Source: an uncultured Hungatella sp. (GTDB lineage Bacteria > Bacillota > Clostridia > Lachnospirales > Lachnospiraceae). From it: a stretch of 64,000 nt of DNA. The DNA lies in assembly GCA_910577935.1 (NCBI GenBank), contig CAJTOT010000001.1:62001-126000 (forward strand). The letters are read 5' to 3'. Shown in pieces: positions 26,201 through 34,658 of the stretch. Below the pieces are notes generated by a model, which was not told the DNA's origin, made no database searches, and saw only the letters and a program-made list of their open reading frames with translations. A program made the translations under genes and the position numbers. The first letter of the stretch is position 1. The number at the start of each line of letters is the position of its first letter.

Positions 26201-26240
26201 CTTACTCCCTCCTGCATTTGCCGACTGAAAGCTTATCTTT

Positions 26241-26777
26241 TTACATGCCCCGCCTCTCCAGGTCCCTGCCTATCATCTCCAGATAGTGGACCAGCACATC
26301 CCTCTGCCTCCCGATCTTCCAGGTCTTGTCCATCTCGTCGTAGGTGAAGCTTTTGCGCCCGCCGCTCTCCATCCGGTTCCAGAACCGGCAGAGTTCGTCA
26401 AAGGGAATGTAATAGATCTCGTCCCTGGAGGTCCAGTGGAGCACGATAAACGCGATCCCTCCCTGTTCCTCAAACTCCTTCATAAACAGCACCTGGTGCT
26501 CGTGGACATTCTGCAGAGGGAATGTGGTCACCGCGCATTCCTTGGCGTCAAAGCACACAGGGACGCCCTGGACCGCCCCGATATAGTCCACGGTGCTTTT
26601 CTGGTCAAAGTAGGCCAGAGTGATATGCCTGGTCTCCTTGTCGATGGTGATGGGGGTGATGGGGGTGGGCACCTTCTGGATAAGGGCCAGCTTTCTCTCC
26701 CTGTACACCTCATTGCTGTGATTAATCATATCTTCCAGCGTGGAACCTCTCAGGCCCCGGCTGTTCCATGTCCCCAT
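26241..26777 (-). CDS. recU: Holliday junction resolvase RecU
   Basis: RecU cuts four-way DNA junctions in recombination and repair in Firmicutes. The family pattern is complete: the N-terminal NSRGLRGSTLEDMINHSNEV (a variant of NRG-x-FE), the IQKVPTPITP segment, the catalytic Asp in STVDYIGAV and the DAKE motif in CFDAKECAV. The length of 178 residues is normal. AAGGAG lies 12 bases before the ATG. In Bacillus recU sits beside ponA, a pairing not seen here; instead it heads the run with the unknown membrane protein and SGNH hydrolase. Confidence 0.92.
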   Translation of the reverse strand: MGTWNSRGLRGSTLEDMINHSNEVYRERKLALIQKVPTPITPITIDKETRHITLAYFDQKSTVDYIGAVQGVPVCFDAKECAVTTFPLQNVHEHQVLFMKEFEEQGGIAFIVLHWTSRDEIYYIPFDELCRFWNRMESGGRKSFTYDEMDKTWKIGRQRDVLVHYLEMIGRDLERRGM

Positions 26778-26820
26778 GGGCGCAAGTCACTCCTTTCCCG
26801 CAGGGACTCTCAAAAGCCCC

Positions 26821-28008
26821 TTAAAAGCCTCTTAATTTTAAATCCTCCACTACCTTGACATAAAACTCTTTCACGTCGAATCCCCGGTAATCCTCCCTGG
26901 TCAGATCGATGATATCCCCGTGGGAGATTCCCCTTAAATAGGCGTTGGTAATGACTCCCCGGAAGTCAGCCCACCTGGCGGACTCCACGGTGACCAGGCC
27001 GTCGCTGGGGGCGTCCAGGCTTTTAAGAACCCAGTAGGGAACGCACAGAAGCTTGCTGCTGAACCCGGAGCGCATCAGGCTGGCAAAGCTCTGATAGTAG
27101 ACTCCCGGCATATCAGGACAGAGCCGGTTGAACTCCCTGGCGTAGGCCGCGGACAGCTGATAGCTTGCCCTGTAAGCGTCGGGATTTTTGTCTCCCATCA
27201 TTCCGAAATACAGGTCGATCCACCGGCACACCAGGCGGTAGAGGCTGTCGGGAAGCCTTTTCAGAAAATCCACCAGCATGGACCCGCGGTGGGGGGTGTT
27301 GATGGTCGTCAGGGAGGCCACGCTGTCCGCCATGGCGAGGCAGCTGATGAGATATCTGGAATCCAGCCCGCCTTTTGAGTGGGCGATAATGTTCACCTTC
27401 TCACATCCTGTCTCCCTCTGAAGCTCCCGGATCTTTTCTTTTAAAATCAGGGCATTGGACTCCACGGTGCCCCACGCCTCCTGGTGCCCGTAGTACACCC
27501 TGGCCCCGTTGCGCTTCAGCTCCCTCGGAATTCTCCCCCAGTAATTGAAATAGTGGAAATCCCGAAAGCCCACGCCGTGAACCAGAAGCAGCGGGTATCT
27601 GGTGCTGCATATCTGCCGCTCTGCCCGGACATCATCCAGGTCTATTTTATACAGGGTGTGGTCGATCTCCTGTCTGGCCAGCCCTCTCACGTACAGGGCC
27701 AGAAAAAGGTTAACCGCCGGGACCCAGATAAATATCCACACCGCAATCCGCTTGGCGATACGCAGCCTTCGGCACAGCAGGCACATCCACACCAGCAAAA
27801 GCTGGAATCCCCCGTAGACAAGAAGAAAGAGGATGACCAGCAGGATTCCCGACAGACGCAGGCCGTAGGACACCAGATGCCATGACACAAAACCGCCGCC
27901 TAAAACCAGAAGCCACATGGACATGGTGAGAAGCGCGGTGACAAACCTTAACACATGGATATGTACCTTCTCTGCCGCCGTGAGAAATTTATCGTAATCA
28001 ATCTTCAT
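26821..28008 (-). CDS. Membrane-anchored alpha/beta-hydrolase lipase
   Basis: The N-terminal 110 residues contain about three hydrophobic segments (for example 26-50, 52-78 and 86-108). The C-terminal part is an alpha/beta hydrolase with YPLLLVHGVGFRD at the oxyanion strand, nucleophile S211 in NIIAHSKGGLDSRY, Asp336 in APSDGLVTVESA and His363 in GISHGD. The SDGLV and SHGD arrangement is like that of Pseudomonas-type triacylglycerol lipases. It may act on lipids or esters at the membrane; which side the catalytic part faces is uncertain. It overlaps no gene and lies 44 bases upstream of recU. Confidence 0.82.
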   Translation of the reverse strand: MKIDYDKFLTAAEKVHIHVLRFVTALLTMSMWLLVLGGGFVSWHLVSYGLRLSGILLVILFLLVYGGFQLLLVWMCLLCRRLRIAKRIAVWIFIWVPAVNLFLALYVRGLARQEIDHTLYKIDLDDVRAERQICSTRYPLLLVHGVGFRDFHYFNYWGRIPRELKRNGARVYYGHQEAWGTVESNALILKEKIRELQRETGCEKVNIIAHSKGGLDSRYLISCLAMADSVASLTTINTPHRGSMLVDFLKRLPDSLYRLVCRWIDLYFGMMGDKNPDAYRASYQLSAAYAREFNRLCPDMPGVYYQSFASLMRSGFSSKLLCVPYWVLKSLDAPSDGLVTVESARWADFRGVITNAYLRGISHGDIIDLTREDYRGFDVKEFYVKVVEDLKLRGF

Positions 28009-28041
28009 CTTCTGCCGCCTCTTTTCGCTCCCGCTATAAAT

Positions 28042-28713
28042 TTAGTCTTTCCAGTAGACACATCTCATGCGGTAAACCTTTCCTCCGTGGAGGCTTAAAG
28101 GAACCAGCTCCCCCTGGTTCAAAAGCGGGTCCATACAAAAGTACTCCCCGTCCTCGCCTCCCACCAGGAGCACCCAGTGCTGGGCGCCCCGTCCGTACAT
28201 CTTCACCTTCACTATGGGATAATGCCCCTGAGCTAAAAGCTCTTCAATCTCCTCTCCGCGCACGGAGGAGGCCGCATACACCTCCCCGTCGGGAAGGGCC
28301 TCTCTCAAGCGGTCCCAAAGAATATCTCCGCTGTCGTTGTAGACTCCCTGCTCTTTGAAATATTCATTTAACTCCCCGGGCGTCATCGGCCTTCCCGCGC
28401 CCTCGCGGCTCCACTGGGTGGAGAGAGACGAGGCGATGCAGGTGGTGAGGCACCCGGAACTTTTCATGGTGTAGACCGATGCGCCCAGCTTGTCCCCGGA
28501 CCATCTTTTATCCGTCTGGTCGTAGAATACCACTTCCCCGGCCTGATAATCCTTTTCAGGCCTTATGGTGACGGCTCTGTCTCCCCGGACTCTCAGAACC
28601 CAGAGGACTCCTGCCATACATATGCACACCGCCATGCATACCTCCAAAAGGAGCCTTAACTTTCCCCCGGGCCTTCGGGGACTTTTCTGCGGGCGCTCAC
28701 TTTTTTTGCGCAT
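28042..28713 (-). CDS. C39-like peptidase, membrane-anchored
   Basis: The 223-residue protein has a basic N-terminus and one membrane segment (about 19-41), so the main part lies outside the cell. The papain-like fold is suggested by C88 in KSSGCLTTCIASS, H179 in QHWVLLVGG and Asp195 in FCMDPLL, in the usual C39 type-2 order. Such proteins are often secreted peptidases or hydrolases of unknown target. I start it at ATG 28713 because GGGAGG precedes it; the start overlaps the end of the pseudouridine synthase gene by 17 bases. Confidence 0.8.
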   Translation of the reverse strand: MRKKSERPQKSPRRPGGKLRLLLEVCMAVCICMAGVLWVLRVRGDRAVTIRPEKDYQAGEVVFYDQTDKRWSGDKLGASVYTMKSSGCLTTCIASSLSTQWSREGAGRPMTPGELNEYFKEQGVYNDSGDILWDRLREALPDGEVYAASSVRGEEIEELLAQGHYPIVKVKMYGRGAQHWVLLVGGEDGEYFCMDPLLNQGELVPLSLHGGKVYRMRCVYWKD

Positions 28714-29671
28714 AATCCCTCCCGAACATTCTGACAAATTCCCGGGGCATGGGAGTCTCGAAGCGCTTTCCTGACAGATAGGCGAGAGGCTCCGGAAGCT
28801 CTGGGAACTCTATGAGGCAGGAGTGGAGCATCTGGCGGCGGATGTCAAATGCTTTTCTCGCCTCGTCATTTACCTTTGGATCTCCGTATTTCATGTCCCC
28901 CACCACAGGATGTCCCGCAGATGCCAGGTGGGCGCGGATCTGATGGGTCCGCCCGGTGATCAGCTGTACACGCAGCAGTGTATACCCGTTTTTCCAGGCG
29001 GCAGGCTCATATCCTGTGGAGATGGGGGAGCTTCCGAACACCGCCTCCTCGAGGACTGTCACCTGGTTGGAACTCTCGTCCTTGGTGAGGAATCCGTGGA
29101 TGGTCCTTTTGCCCTCCACCCTCCCTTTCACCGCGCAGTAATAATACTTGCCCAGGCTCCGGCTCTTGAAAGCGTCAGCCATAACCTGCAGGCCGGCTAG
29201 GGATTTGCCTGCCACCACAAGGCCGCTGGTGTTGCGGTCCAGGCGGTTGCACACGCCGGGGCGGAAGGTCCGCAGATCCTCCCTTGTCAGCGCCCCCGTG
29301 TCCAGAAGATAATCGGTCATGTACTCCACCAGCGATTCGTCCTCCGCCTTCGCCTTCTGGGACAGCATGCCCGCCGGCTTGTTGATCAGCAGGATGTGGC
29401 GGTCTTCATAGACGATATCCAGCCTCGTCTTTTTCACCTCCTGCACAAAAACCTGTGAAAATTTGCGGATAGTCTCGTCGGAGAGGAACAGCCTGATCTC
29501 GTCCCCCGCCTCCAGCCGCTCCGTCCCGTCGCACTTTTTGCCGTTGAGCGTGATATTTTTCTTGCGGAGCATCTTGTAGATGAACCCTTTTCCCGCCAGA
29601 TTCAGGTACTTTCCCAGCAGCTTGTCCAGCCGCTGCCCAGCCTCGTTGTCCGCTACTTTGATCTCTTTCAT
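28697..29671 (-). CDS. RluA-family pseudouridine synthase
   Basis: The product isomerises uridine to pseudouridine in rRNA or tRNA. An N-terminal S4-like RNA-binding domain (about 1-65, with QRLDKLLGKYL) precedes the catalytic domain with Asp145 in CNRLDRNTSGLVV, and a LITGRTHQIRAHLA motif. The 324-residue length fits RluC/RluD-like enzymes, but the exact target uridine cannot be assigned. The start ATG at 29671 (MKEIKVAD) has GAGG 5 bases upstream; the frame extends to 29707. It lies at the head of a run with the C39-like and lipase genes. Confidence 0.9.
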   Translation of the reverse strand: MKEIKVADNEAGQRLDKLLGKYLNLAGKGFIYKMLRKKNITLNGKKCDGTERLEAGDEIRLFLSDETIRKFSQVFVQEVKKTRLDIVYEDRHILLINKPAGMLSQKAKAEDESLVEYMTDYLLDTGALTREDLRTFRPGVCNRLDRNTSGLVVAGKSLAGLQVMADAFKSRSLGKYYYCAVKGRVEGKRTIHGFLTKDESSNQVTVLEEAVFGSSPISTGYEPAAWKNGYTLLRVQLITGRTHQIRAHLASAGHPVVGDMKYGDPKVNDEARKAFDIRRQMLHSCLIEFPELPEPLAYLSGKRFETPMPREFVRMFGRDYAQKK

Positions 29672-29756
29672 AGTTCCTCGATTCTGTGTGGCCTTATGCC
29701 CCTTCACCTGTGCGCCACAGCCCTTTAAAAGATGTCCGGCCCCCGGTTATGCCGGC

Positions 29757-30329
29757 TTACATGGACAGATTCTTCAGCAATCCGGCGGCGTACTCCACGC
29801 TCCCGTCGTCCTGGTCTTCTGAAGCCGCCCCCAGGTTTTTCAGCTTATTTAAAAACGCCTGCTCTTCCCGGATAATCTTTACATTCGGGTCCAGGCGGTG
29901 AGCCTTGAAGGTGTCGTTCAAGTATTTTTCCGCCTTTTTCACATCCAGCTTCTCTGAGCCTGAGAGGGCGTACACTCCCTTGGGGTGAACCATGACCGCA
30001 TCCAGGGGAATGATCTGTTCCCTGGAAGTGACAATCAGGTCATAAAGCATCAGCCCTTTTTCTCTCTCCCCGTCAACCCTCTCATAAAAATCCGGCGGCG
30101 GCGTCCTGTACTTCCACGACGCCAGCAGAGGCGATGCCGCGTTGGCAGTGGGAAGCACAGACAGGACGGCCATGACTGTCAGAATATTTTTAACCGCCTC
30201 ATTGTCCGTCAGCCCTCTGGCTCCCGCCTGGACAAGAATCATGGCCGCCCCCAGCAGCACCTTGGCCAGCTGGAGCCGCCTGCGCCGGTCCCGATAGCCG
30301 TACTGGCCTTTTTTCTTACGTCTGCTCAT
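29757..30329 (-). CDS. Unknown membrane protein
   Basis: The 190-residue product starts with a very basic tail (MSRRKKKGQYGYRDRRRR), followed by two hydrophobic segments at about 22-40 and 47-64. A soluble C-terminal part has a nuclease-like or NERD-like flavour (LMLYDLIVTSREQIIPLDAV, HPKGVYAL), but I cannot support an assignment. The start is ATG at 30329. It lies 20 bases after the short-chain dehydrogenase gene, in the same direction. No function is offered. Confidence 0.7.
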   Translation of the reverse strand: MSRRKKKGQYGYRDRRRRLQLAKVLLGAAMILVQAGARGLTDNEAVKNILTVMAVLSVLPTANAASPLLASWKYRTPPPDFYERVDGEREKGLMLYDLIVTSREQIIPLDAVMVHPKGVYALSGSEKLDVKKAEKYLNDTFKAHRLDPNVKIIREEQAFLNKLKNLGAASEDQDDGSVEYAAGLLKNLSM

Positions 30330-30349
30330 AAACTCTGTCTCTCCCTGGA

Positions 30350-31105
30350 TTAAGTTTTCAAAATGCCCATCACCAATTCGTGGGGAAGCACCTTGCACAG
30401 GACTCTGAAGGCCTTCATGGTAACACCGTAGACCGACACGGAGCGCCCCATGTAACTGTCTGTCAGGGCTTTTCTCACCACTTTCCTGGGGTTGGCCATC
30501 ACCAGCCGCTTGTACAAGGGTATCTGGCCTGTGGTCTCCGCGATATCGAAGAATTCCGTGTCCACCGGCCCCGGACACACCGCAGTCACGTAGATGCCCC
30601 TCCCTCTCAGCTCCGCCCCCAGGGCTCTGGAATAGCTGAGGACAAATGCTTTGGTGGCGGCGTAAACGGCAAACTTCGGCTGGGGGAGGAATGCCGCCGA
30701 TGAGGCGAACTGGAGTATCCGGCTGTTAGGGCTCATGTAGGGGAGCGCCAGATGGGTGACCGCGCAGAGGGCCTCGCAGTTTAACCGGACCATGGCGCAT
30801 TCTGTATCCTCCTCCAGCTCTCCCACCCTGCCGATCTTTCCGAATCCGGCGGCGTTCACCAGAATCTTAACATCAGGCTTTTCTGCCTCCAGGGCGTCCC
30901 TCAGGAGGTCCCTGTCCTCCCTGCTGGTCACATCCGCGGCAAAGCATCTGAACCTGGCAGGCAGACGCCCTTCCAGCTCCTCCAAGCGCTCTCTCCTCCT
31001 CGCCACAAGCCATATCTCATCAATGCCTGCCAGCCGGTCTGCGATCTGAACCGCCGCCTCCCGCCCCATGCCCGATGAGGCGCCTGTTATCAACGCAATC
31101 TTCAT
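30350..31105 (-). CDS. Short-chain dehydrogenase/reductase
   Basis: This is a classical SDR with the cofactor motif TGASSGMG (7-14), the NAAG motif, a Ser in ILQFASSAAF and the YAATK catalytic Tyr-Lys pair. A basic residue after the second strand (VARRRERLEEL) suggests NADP. The PGPVDTEFF segment is typical of the family. The substrate is not known. At 251 residues it is full length. It lies 28 bases after ygiQ and is probably transcribed with it. Confidence 0.9.
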   Translation of the reverse strand: MKIALITGASSGMGREAAVQIADRLAGIDEIWLVARRRERLEELEGRLPARFRCFAADVTSREDRDLLRDALEAEKPDVKILVNAAGFGKIGRVGELEEDTECAMVRLNCEALCAVTHLALPYMSPNSRILQFASSAAFLPQPKFAVYAATKAFVLSYSRALGAELRGRGIYVTAVCPGPVDTEFFDIAETTGQIPLYKRLVMANPRKVVRKALTDSYMGRSVSVYGVTMKAFRVLCKVLPHELVMGILKT

Positions 31106-31133
31106 AAATGTTCTCCCTAAAAAAATATTTCCT

Positions 31134-33074
31134 TTATCCTTGTCTTTTCTTTTTATGGACGTTGCGGATGGTCTTTTTAGGCTTCAAGGCCCTCTGTCCT
31201 TCGCCGCCCTCCCCTGTCCTCGCTCCTTTTTGGGCCCTCGCCGCCGCGGCCTTCCCTGCGCGCCTGCCATAAGGATTCCCGTCTTTTGGCCGGATAAGAC
31301 ATTTTTTATCATATCCTATCAGGTCTGTCCTTCCCCCTGCCTTCAGCGCCTCCATGACCAGGTCGTAGTTCTTGGGATTCCGGTACTGGATCAGCGCCCT
31401 CTGCATGGCCTTCTCGTGAGGGTTGGTGGGAACATACACCTTCTCCATGGTCCGGCAGTCGTATCCGGTGTAGTACATACAGGTGGAGATGGTGGAGGGG
31501 GTGGGATAGAAATCCTGGACCTGCTCCGGCATGTACCCCAAGTCCCGCAGGTGCTCTGCCAGTTCAATGGCCTCTTTTATGGTGGAGCCTGGGTGGGAGG
31601 ACATAAGGTAGGGAACCAGGTACTGCTTCTTTCCAAGGCTTTTGTTCATCTCGGCGTACTCCTTGACAAATTGGCGGTACACGCTGTTTCGAGGCTTTCC
31701 CATGCGTGCCAGCACCGGGTCCGCCACGTGCTCCGGCGCCACCTTCAGCTGCCCGCTGACATGGTACTCGCACAGCTCCCGCAAAAAGGTTCTCTTCGAA
31801 TCCGCCAGCACGTAGTCGAACCGGATTCCGGAGCGGATAAACACCTTCTTCACCTTCGGCAGCGAACGCAGCTTTCTCAGAAGCTCTATATAATCTTTGT
31901 GGTCCGCCCTCAGGTTCCTGCAGGGTTCCGGAAACAGACACTGGCGGTTTTTGCAGGCCCCCTTTGTCATCTGCTTTTCACATGCCGGATACCGAAAATC
32001 GGCGGTGGGGCCGCCTACATCGTGAATATATCCCTTGAAATCCGGCTCTTCCGTCAGGGCTCTGGCCTCGTTCACAAGAGATTCATGGCTTCTGGCCTGG
32101 ATAATCCGCCCCTGATGGAAGGTCAGGGCGCAGAAGCTGCATGCCCCAAAGCACCCTCTGTTGCTGATGAGGCTGAATTTGATCTCCCGGATGGCAGGAA
32201 CACCGCCTGCCTCCTCGTAGGAGGGATGGTAGTTCCTCATGTAAGGAAGGCCGTAGACATCGTCCATCTCCGCCGTGGTCAGGGGCCTGGCAGGGGGATT
32301 CTGAACCACGTAGACGCCCTCATAGGGCTCTGCCAGGCGCCGTCCCGTAAATGGGTCCGTGTTGCTGTACTGGACAAAAAAGCTTCTGGCGTACTCTTTT
32401 TTGTCTTTCAGAAGCTCCCTGTAATCCGGAAGAAGTTCATAGTCATACACAGACTCCAGGCTTTTCGTCTTGTACACGGTTCCCTGAACAAAGGTGATGT
32501 CCTTCACGTCGATGCCGCTGTCCAGGGCGTCGGCGATCTCCACGATGGATCGCTCCCCCATGCCGTAGGAGATTAAGTCCGCCTGGGAATCCAGAAGGAT
32601 GGATCGCTTCAGCCTGTCGGACCAGTAATCATAATGAGCCAGCCGGCGGAGGCTGGCCTCGATTCCGCCCAGAATAATCGGGCTGTCCTTGTACACGGAC
32701 CGAATTAAATTAGAGTACGCCACAGCCGCGTAGTCGGGCCGTTTCCCCATGACTCCCCCCGGAGTGTAAGAATCCTCCCCCCGCCTCTTCTTGGATACGG
32801 AATAATGGTTCACCATGGAGTCCATGTTTCCTGCCGAGACCAGAAATCCCAGCCTGGGCTTCCCCAGAACCTCGATGCTCTTCTTGTCCTTCCAGTCCGG
32901 CTGGGGAATCATCCCCACCTTGTACCCGTGAGCTTCCAGAACTCTGGATATGATGGCATGGCCGAAAGAGGGATGGTCCACGTAGGCATCCCCGCACACA
33001 TACACAAAATCACACTGATTCCAGCCTCTCACGCTCATGTCCGCCCGGCTTATGGGCAAATAGTCTGGCTTCAT
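31134..33074 (-). CDS. ygiQ: YgiQ-family radical SAM protein
   Basis: The 646-residue protein has an N-terminal cobalamin-binding-like domain (CGDAYVDHPSFGHAI, then VLEAHGYKVGMIPQPDW) and a radical SAM core whose cluster cysteines are in NRGCFGACSFCAL near residue 311. The C-terminal region has further cysteines and a basic end rich in Lys and Arg (KPKKTIRNVHKKKRQG). YgiQ proteins are widely conserved but their reaction is unknown. Length and motif order are normal. It begins after a small gap from the HAD gene at 33104. Confidence 0.92.
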   Translation of the reverse strand: MKPDYLPISRADMSVRGWNQCDFVYVCGDAYVDHPSFGHAIISRVLEAHGYKVGMIPQPDWKDKKSIEVLGKPRLGFLVSAGNMDSMVNHYSVSKKRRGEDSYTPGGVMGKRPDYAAVAYSNLIRSVYKDSPIILGGIEASLRRLAHYDYWSDRLKRSILLDSQADLISYGMGERSIVEIADALDSGIDVKDITFVQGTVYKTKSLESVYDYELLPDYRELLKDKKEYARSFFVQYSNTDPFTGRRLAEPYEGVYVVQNPPARPLTTAEMDDVYGLPYMRNYHPSYEEAGGVPAIREIKFSLISNRGCFGACSFCALTFHQGRIIQARSHESLVNEARALTEEPDFKGYIHDVGGPTADFRYPACEKQMTKGACKNRQCLFPEPCRNLRADHKDYIELLRKLRSLPKVKKVFIRSGIRFDYVLADSKRTFLRELCEYHVSGQLKVAPEHVADPVLARMGKPRNSVYRQFVKEYAEMNKSLGKKQYLVPYLMSSHPGSTIKEAIELAEHLRDLGYMPEQVQDFYPTPSTISTCMYYTGYDCRTMEKVYVPTNPHEKAMQRALIQYRNPKNYDLVMEALKAGGRTDLIGYDKKCLIRPKDGNPYGRRAGKAAAARAQKGARTGEGGEGQRALKPKKTIRNVHKKKRQG

Positions 33075-33103
33075 ACCGTCACATTTCCTCTCCTGGCCAT
33101 GCC

Positions 33104-33757
33104 TTATTTCAACAGTTCAAAATAATCCCGGATAAAACAGTCCGCAAGGGAACGCTTCTCCTCCTCCATGTGTCTGGAAAAATCGTCGTCCACGGCGCAC
33201 ACGGTCATCCCCGCTCTCTTGCCTGCCAGAATCCCCGCCGGCACGTCCTCAAACACCAGGCACTCCTCAGGCGCGGCTCCCAGGTCCCCGGCCACCTTCA
33301 GGTAAATATCCGGCTCCGGTTTTCCCGCCTTCACCTCGCAGGCCGTCGTCACCGCCTCAAAACAGGACGCCAGCTTCAGGGAACCAAGGACCGCCTCCAC
33401 CATCTCCCGGCCGTTGCTGGTGGCGATGCCGCAGGAAATATGGTGTTCCCCCGCATATGCCAGAATCTCCGGCGCGCCCTTTTTAGGCAAAACCTCATAG
33501 CGGTATTTGTCGATGGACATCTCCGTCCATATGGCCTTGATCTCATCCACGGACAGAGGCAGGCCGAACCGCTGTTTAAAGTAGACGGCGGTTTCGGAGA
33601 AGCTCATCCCCTCGATGGCCCGCGCAAGCTCCGGCGGACATTCATGGCCGTAGCGTCTCAGAAATTCTATATCAATACTCTTCCACATCCACATGGAATC
33701 CACCAGAGTCCCATCCAGATCAAATATGAATGCCTTCTTTCCCTGTAATATGTCCAC
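33104..33757 (-). CDS. HAD-family hydrolase (beta-phosphoglucomutase-like)
   Basis: Motif I FDLDGTLVDS, a helical cap with GMSFSETAVYF, motif II in GIATSNGREM, the Lys of AGKPEPDIY and the motif IV acids in LVFEDVPAGI mark it as a subfamily IA HAD enzyme acting as a phosphatase or phosphomutase. The substrate is unknown. The start is probably GTG at 33757, with GAGAGG 9 bases upstream; a TTG at 33778 is in frame. The length of about 217 residues is usual. It lies between the RsuA-type synthase and ygiQ in a minus-strand run. Confidence 0.85.
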   Translation of the reverse strand: MDILQGKKAFIFDLDGTLVDSMWMWKSIDIEFLRRYGHECPPELARAIEGMSFSETAVYFKQRFGLPLSVDEIKAIWTEMSIDKYRYEVLPKKGAPEILAYAGEHHISCGIATSNGREMVEAVLGSLKLASCFEAVTTACEVKAGKPEPDIYLKVAGDLGAAPEECLVFEDVPAGILAGKRAGMTVCAVDDDFSRHMEEEKRSLADCFIRDYFELLK

Positions 33758-33787
33758 AACTTTTATCCTCTCTAACAATCTCTTATT

Positions 33788-34633
33788 TCAGTCCTGCAAA
33801 GGCGCCGGGTCACAGCCGGTCTCCCGGTTCCGGGGGCCCTCCCCGGCAAAAGCGCACCGTCTCAGGTCCTGGACCTCCTCATCTGTCAGGGGCCGGTACG
33901 CCCCCGGCCTCAGCTTTCCATCCAGCACAAGGCTTCCCATGGAAAGCCTCTTTAAAAACACCACCCGGCACCCAAGGGCTTGGAACATCCGCTTCACCTG
34001 ATGAAACTTCCCTTCATGGATGGTGAGCGCCACCCGGCGGATGTCCGCCCCGGTCTCTCTGCCTCCGGCCCCTTCGCCGCTGTCCGCCCCGCCTCCCGCC
34101 TCTTCGCAGCCGTCCAGAAGCTCCAGCTTCGCGGGAAGCGCAGGCGTGCCGTCCAGGAGGGTGATTCCCTGTTCAAGCCGCCGGCCGGCGTCTGGGGGAA
34201 GTTCGCCTTCCACCTTGGCGTAATACCGCTTGTCCACATGACGTCTGGGGGACAGAAGGCCGTGGGCCAGCCCCCCGTCGTTGGTGATGAGAAGCAGCCC
34301 CTCCGTGTCTATGTCCAGGCGCCCCACTGGAAATAAGTCCTTTCTCTTCGGTCCGTCCGGCCCTTTTCTCAGCAGATCCATCACCGTCTCATGGACATTG
34401 TCCTCTGTGGCGGACACCACTCCCTGAGGCTTATTCAACATATAGTATTCCAGCTCTGCATAGGAGACGGGAACCTGATCCACCGCAATCAGATCCTTTT
34501 CAGGGTCAACTTTTCTGTCGGCTTTTTTCTCCGTCGCGCCGTTGACCTGGATTCTTCCCCTTTTCGCCATCTCTTTTATCTGGTTTCTGGTTCCCACGCC
34601 CATCTCCGCCAGCATTTTGTCCAAACGCGTCAT
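33788..34633 (-). CDS. RsuA-family rRNA pseudouridine synthase
   Basis: An N-terminal S4 domain (TRLDKMLAEMGVGTRNQ) precedes the catalytic part with Asp in FPVGRLDIDTEGLLL and the closing EGKFHQVKRMFQALG. It would modify a uridine in small- or large-subunit rRNA; the site is not assigned. Between about residues 180 and 203 there is a Gly/Glu-rich, low-complexity insertion that most relatives lack. The start is either ATG at 34633 or GTG at 34642; both have purine-rich upstream sequence. A long C-terminal tail of about 25 residues ends PAPLQD. Confidence 0.9.
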   Translation of the reverse strand: MTRLDKMLAEMGVGTRNQIKEMAKRGRIQVNGATEKKADRKVDPEKDLIAVDQVPVSYAELEYYMLNKPQGVVSATEDNVHETVMDLLRKGPDGPKRKDLFPVGRLDIDTEGLLLITNDGGLAHGLLSPRRHVDKRYYAKVEGELPPDAGRRLEQGITLLDGTPALPAKLELLDGCEEAGGGADSGEGAGGRETGADIRRVALTIHEGKFHQVKRMFQALGCRVVFLKRLSMGSLVLDGKLRPGAYRPLTDEEVQDLRRCAFAGEGPRNRETGCDPAPLQD

Positions 34634-34658
34634 GTCTCCCACCAGTCTCCTGTCTCTG

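Noticed and set aside
31068..32576. A 502-codon open frame on the plus strand
   Set aside because: It is antisense to ygiQ, whose radical SAM motif is intact on the other strand.
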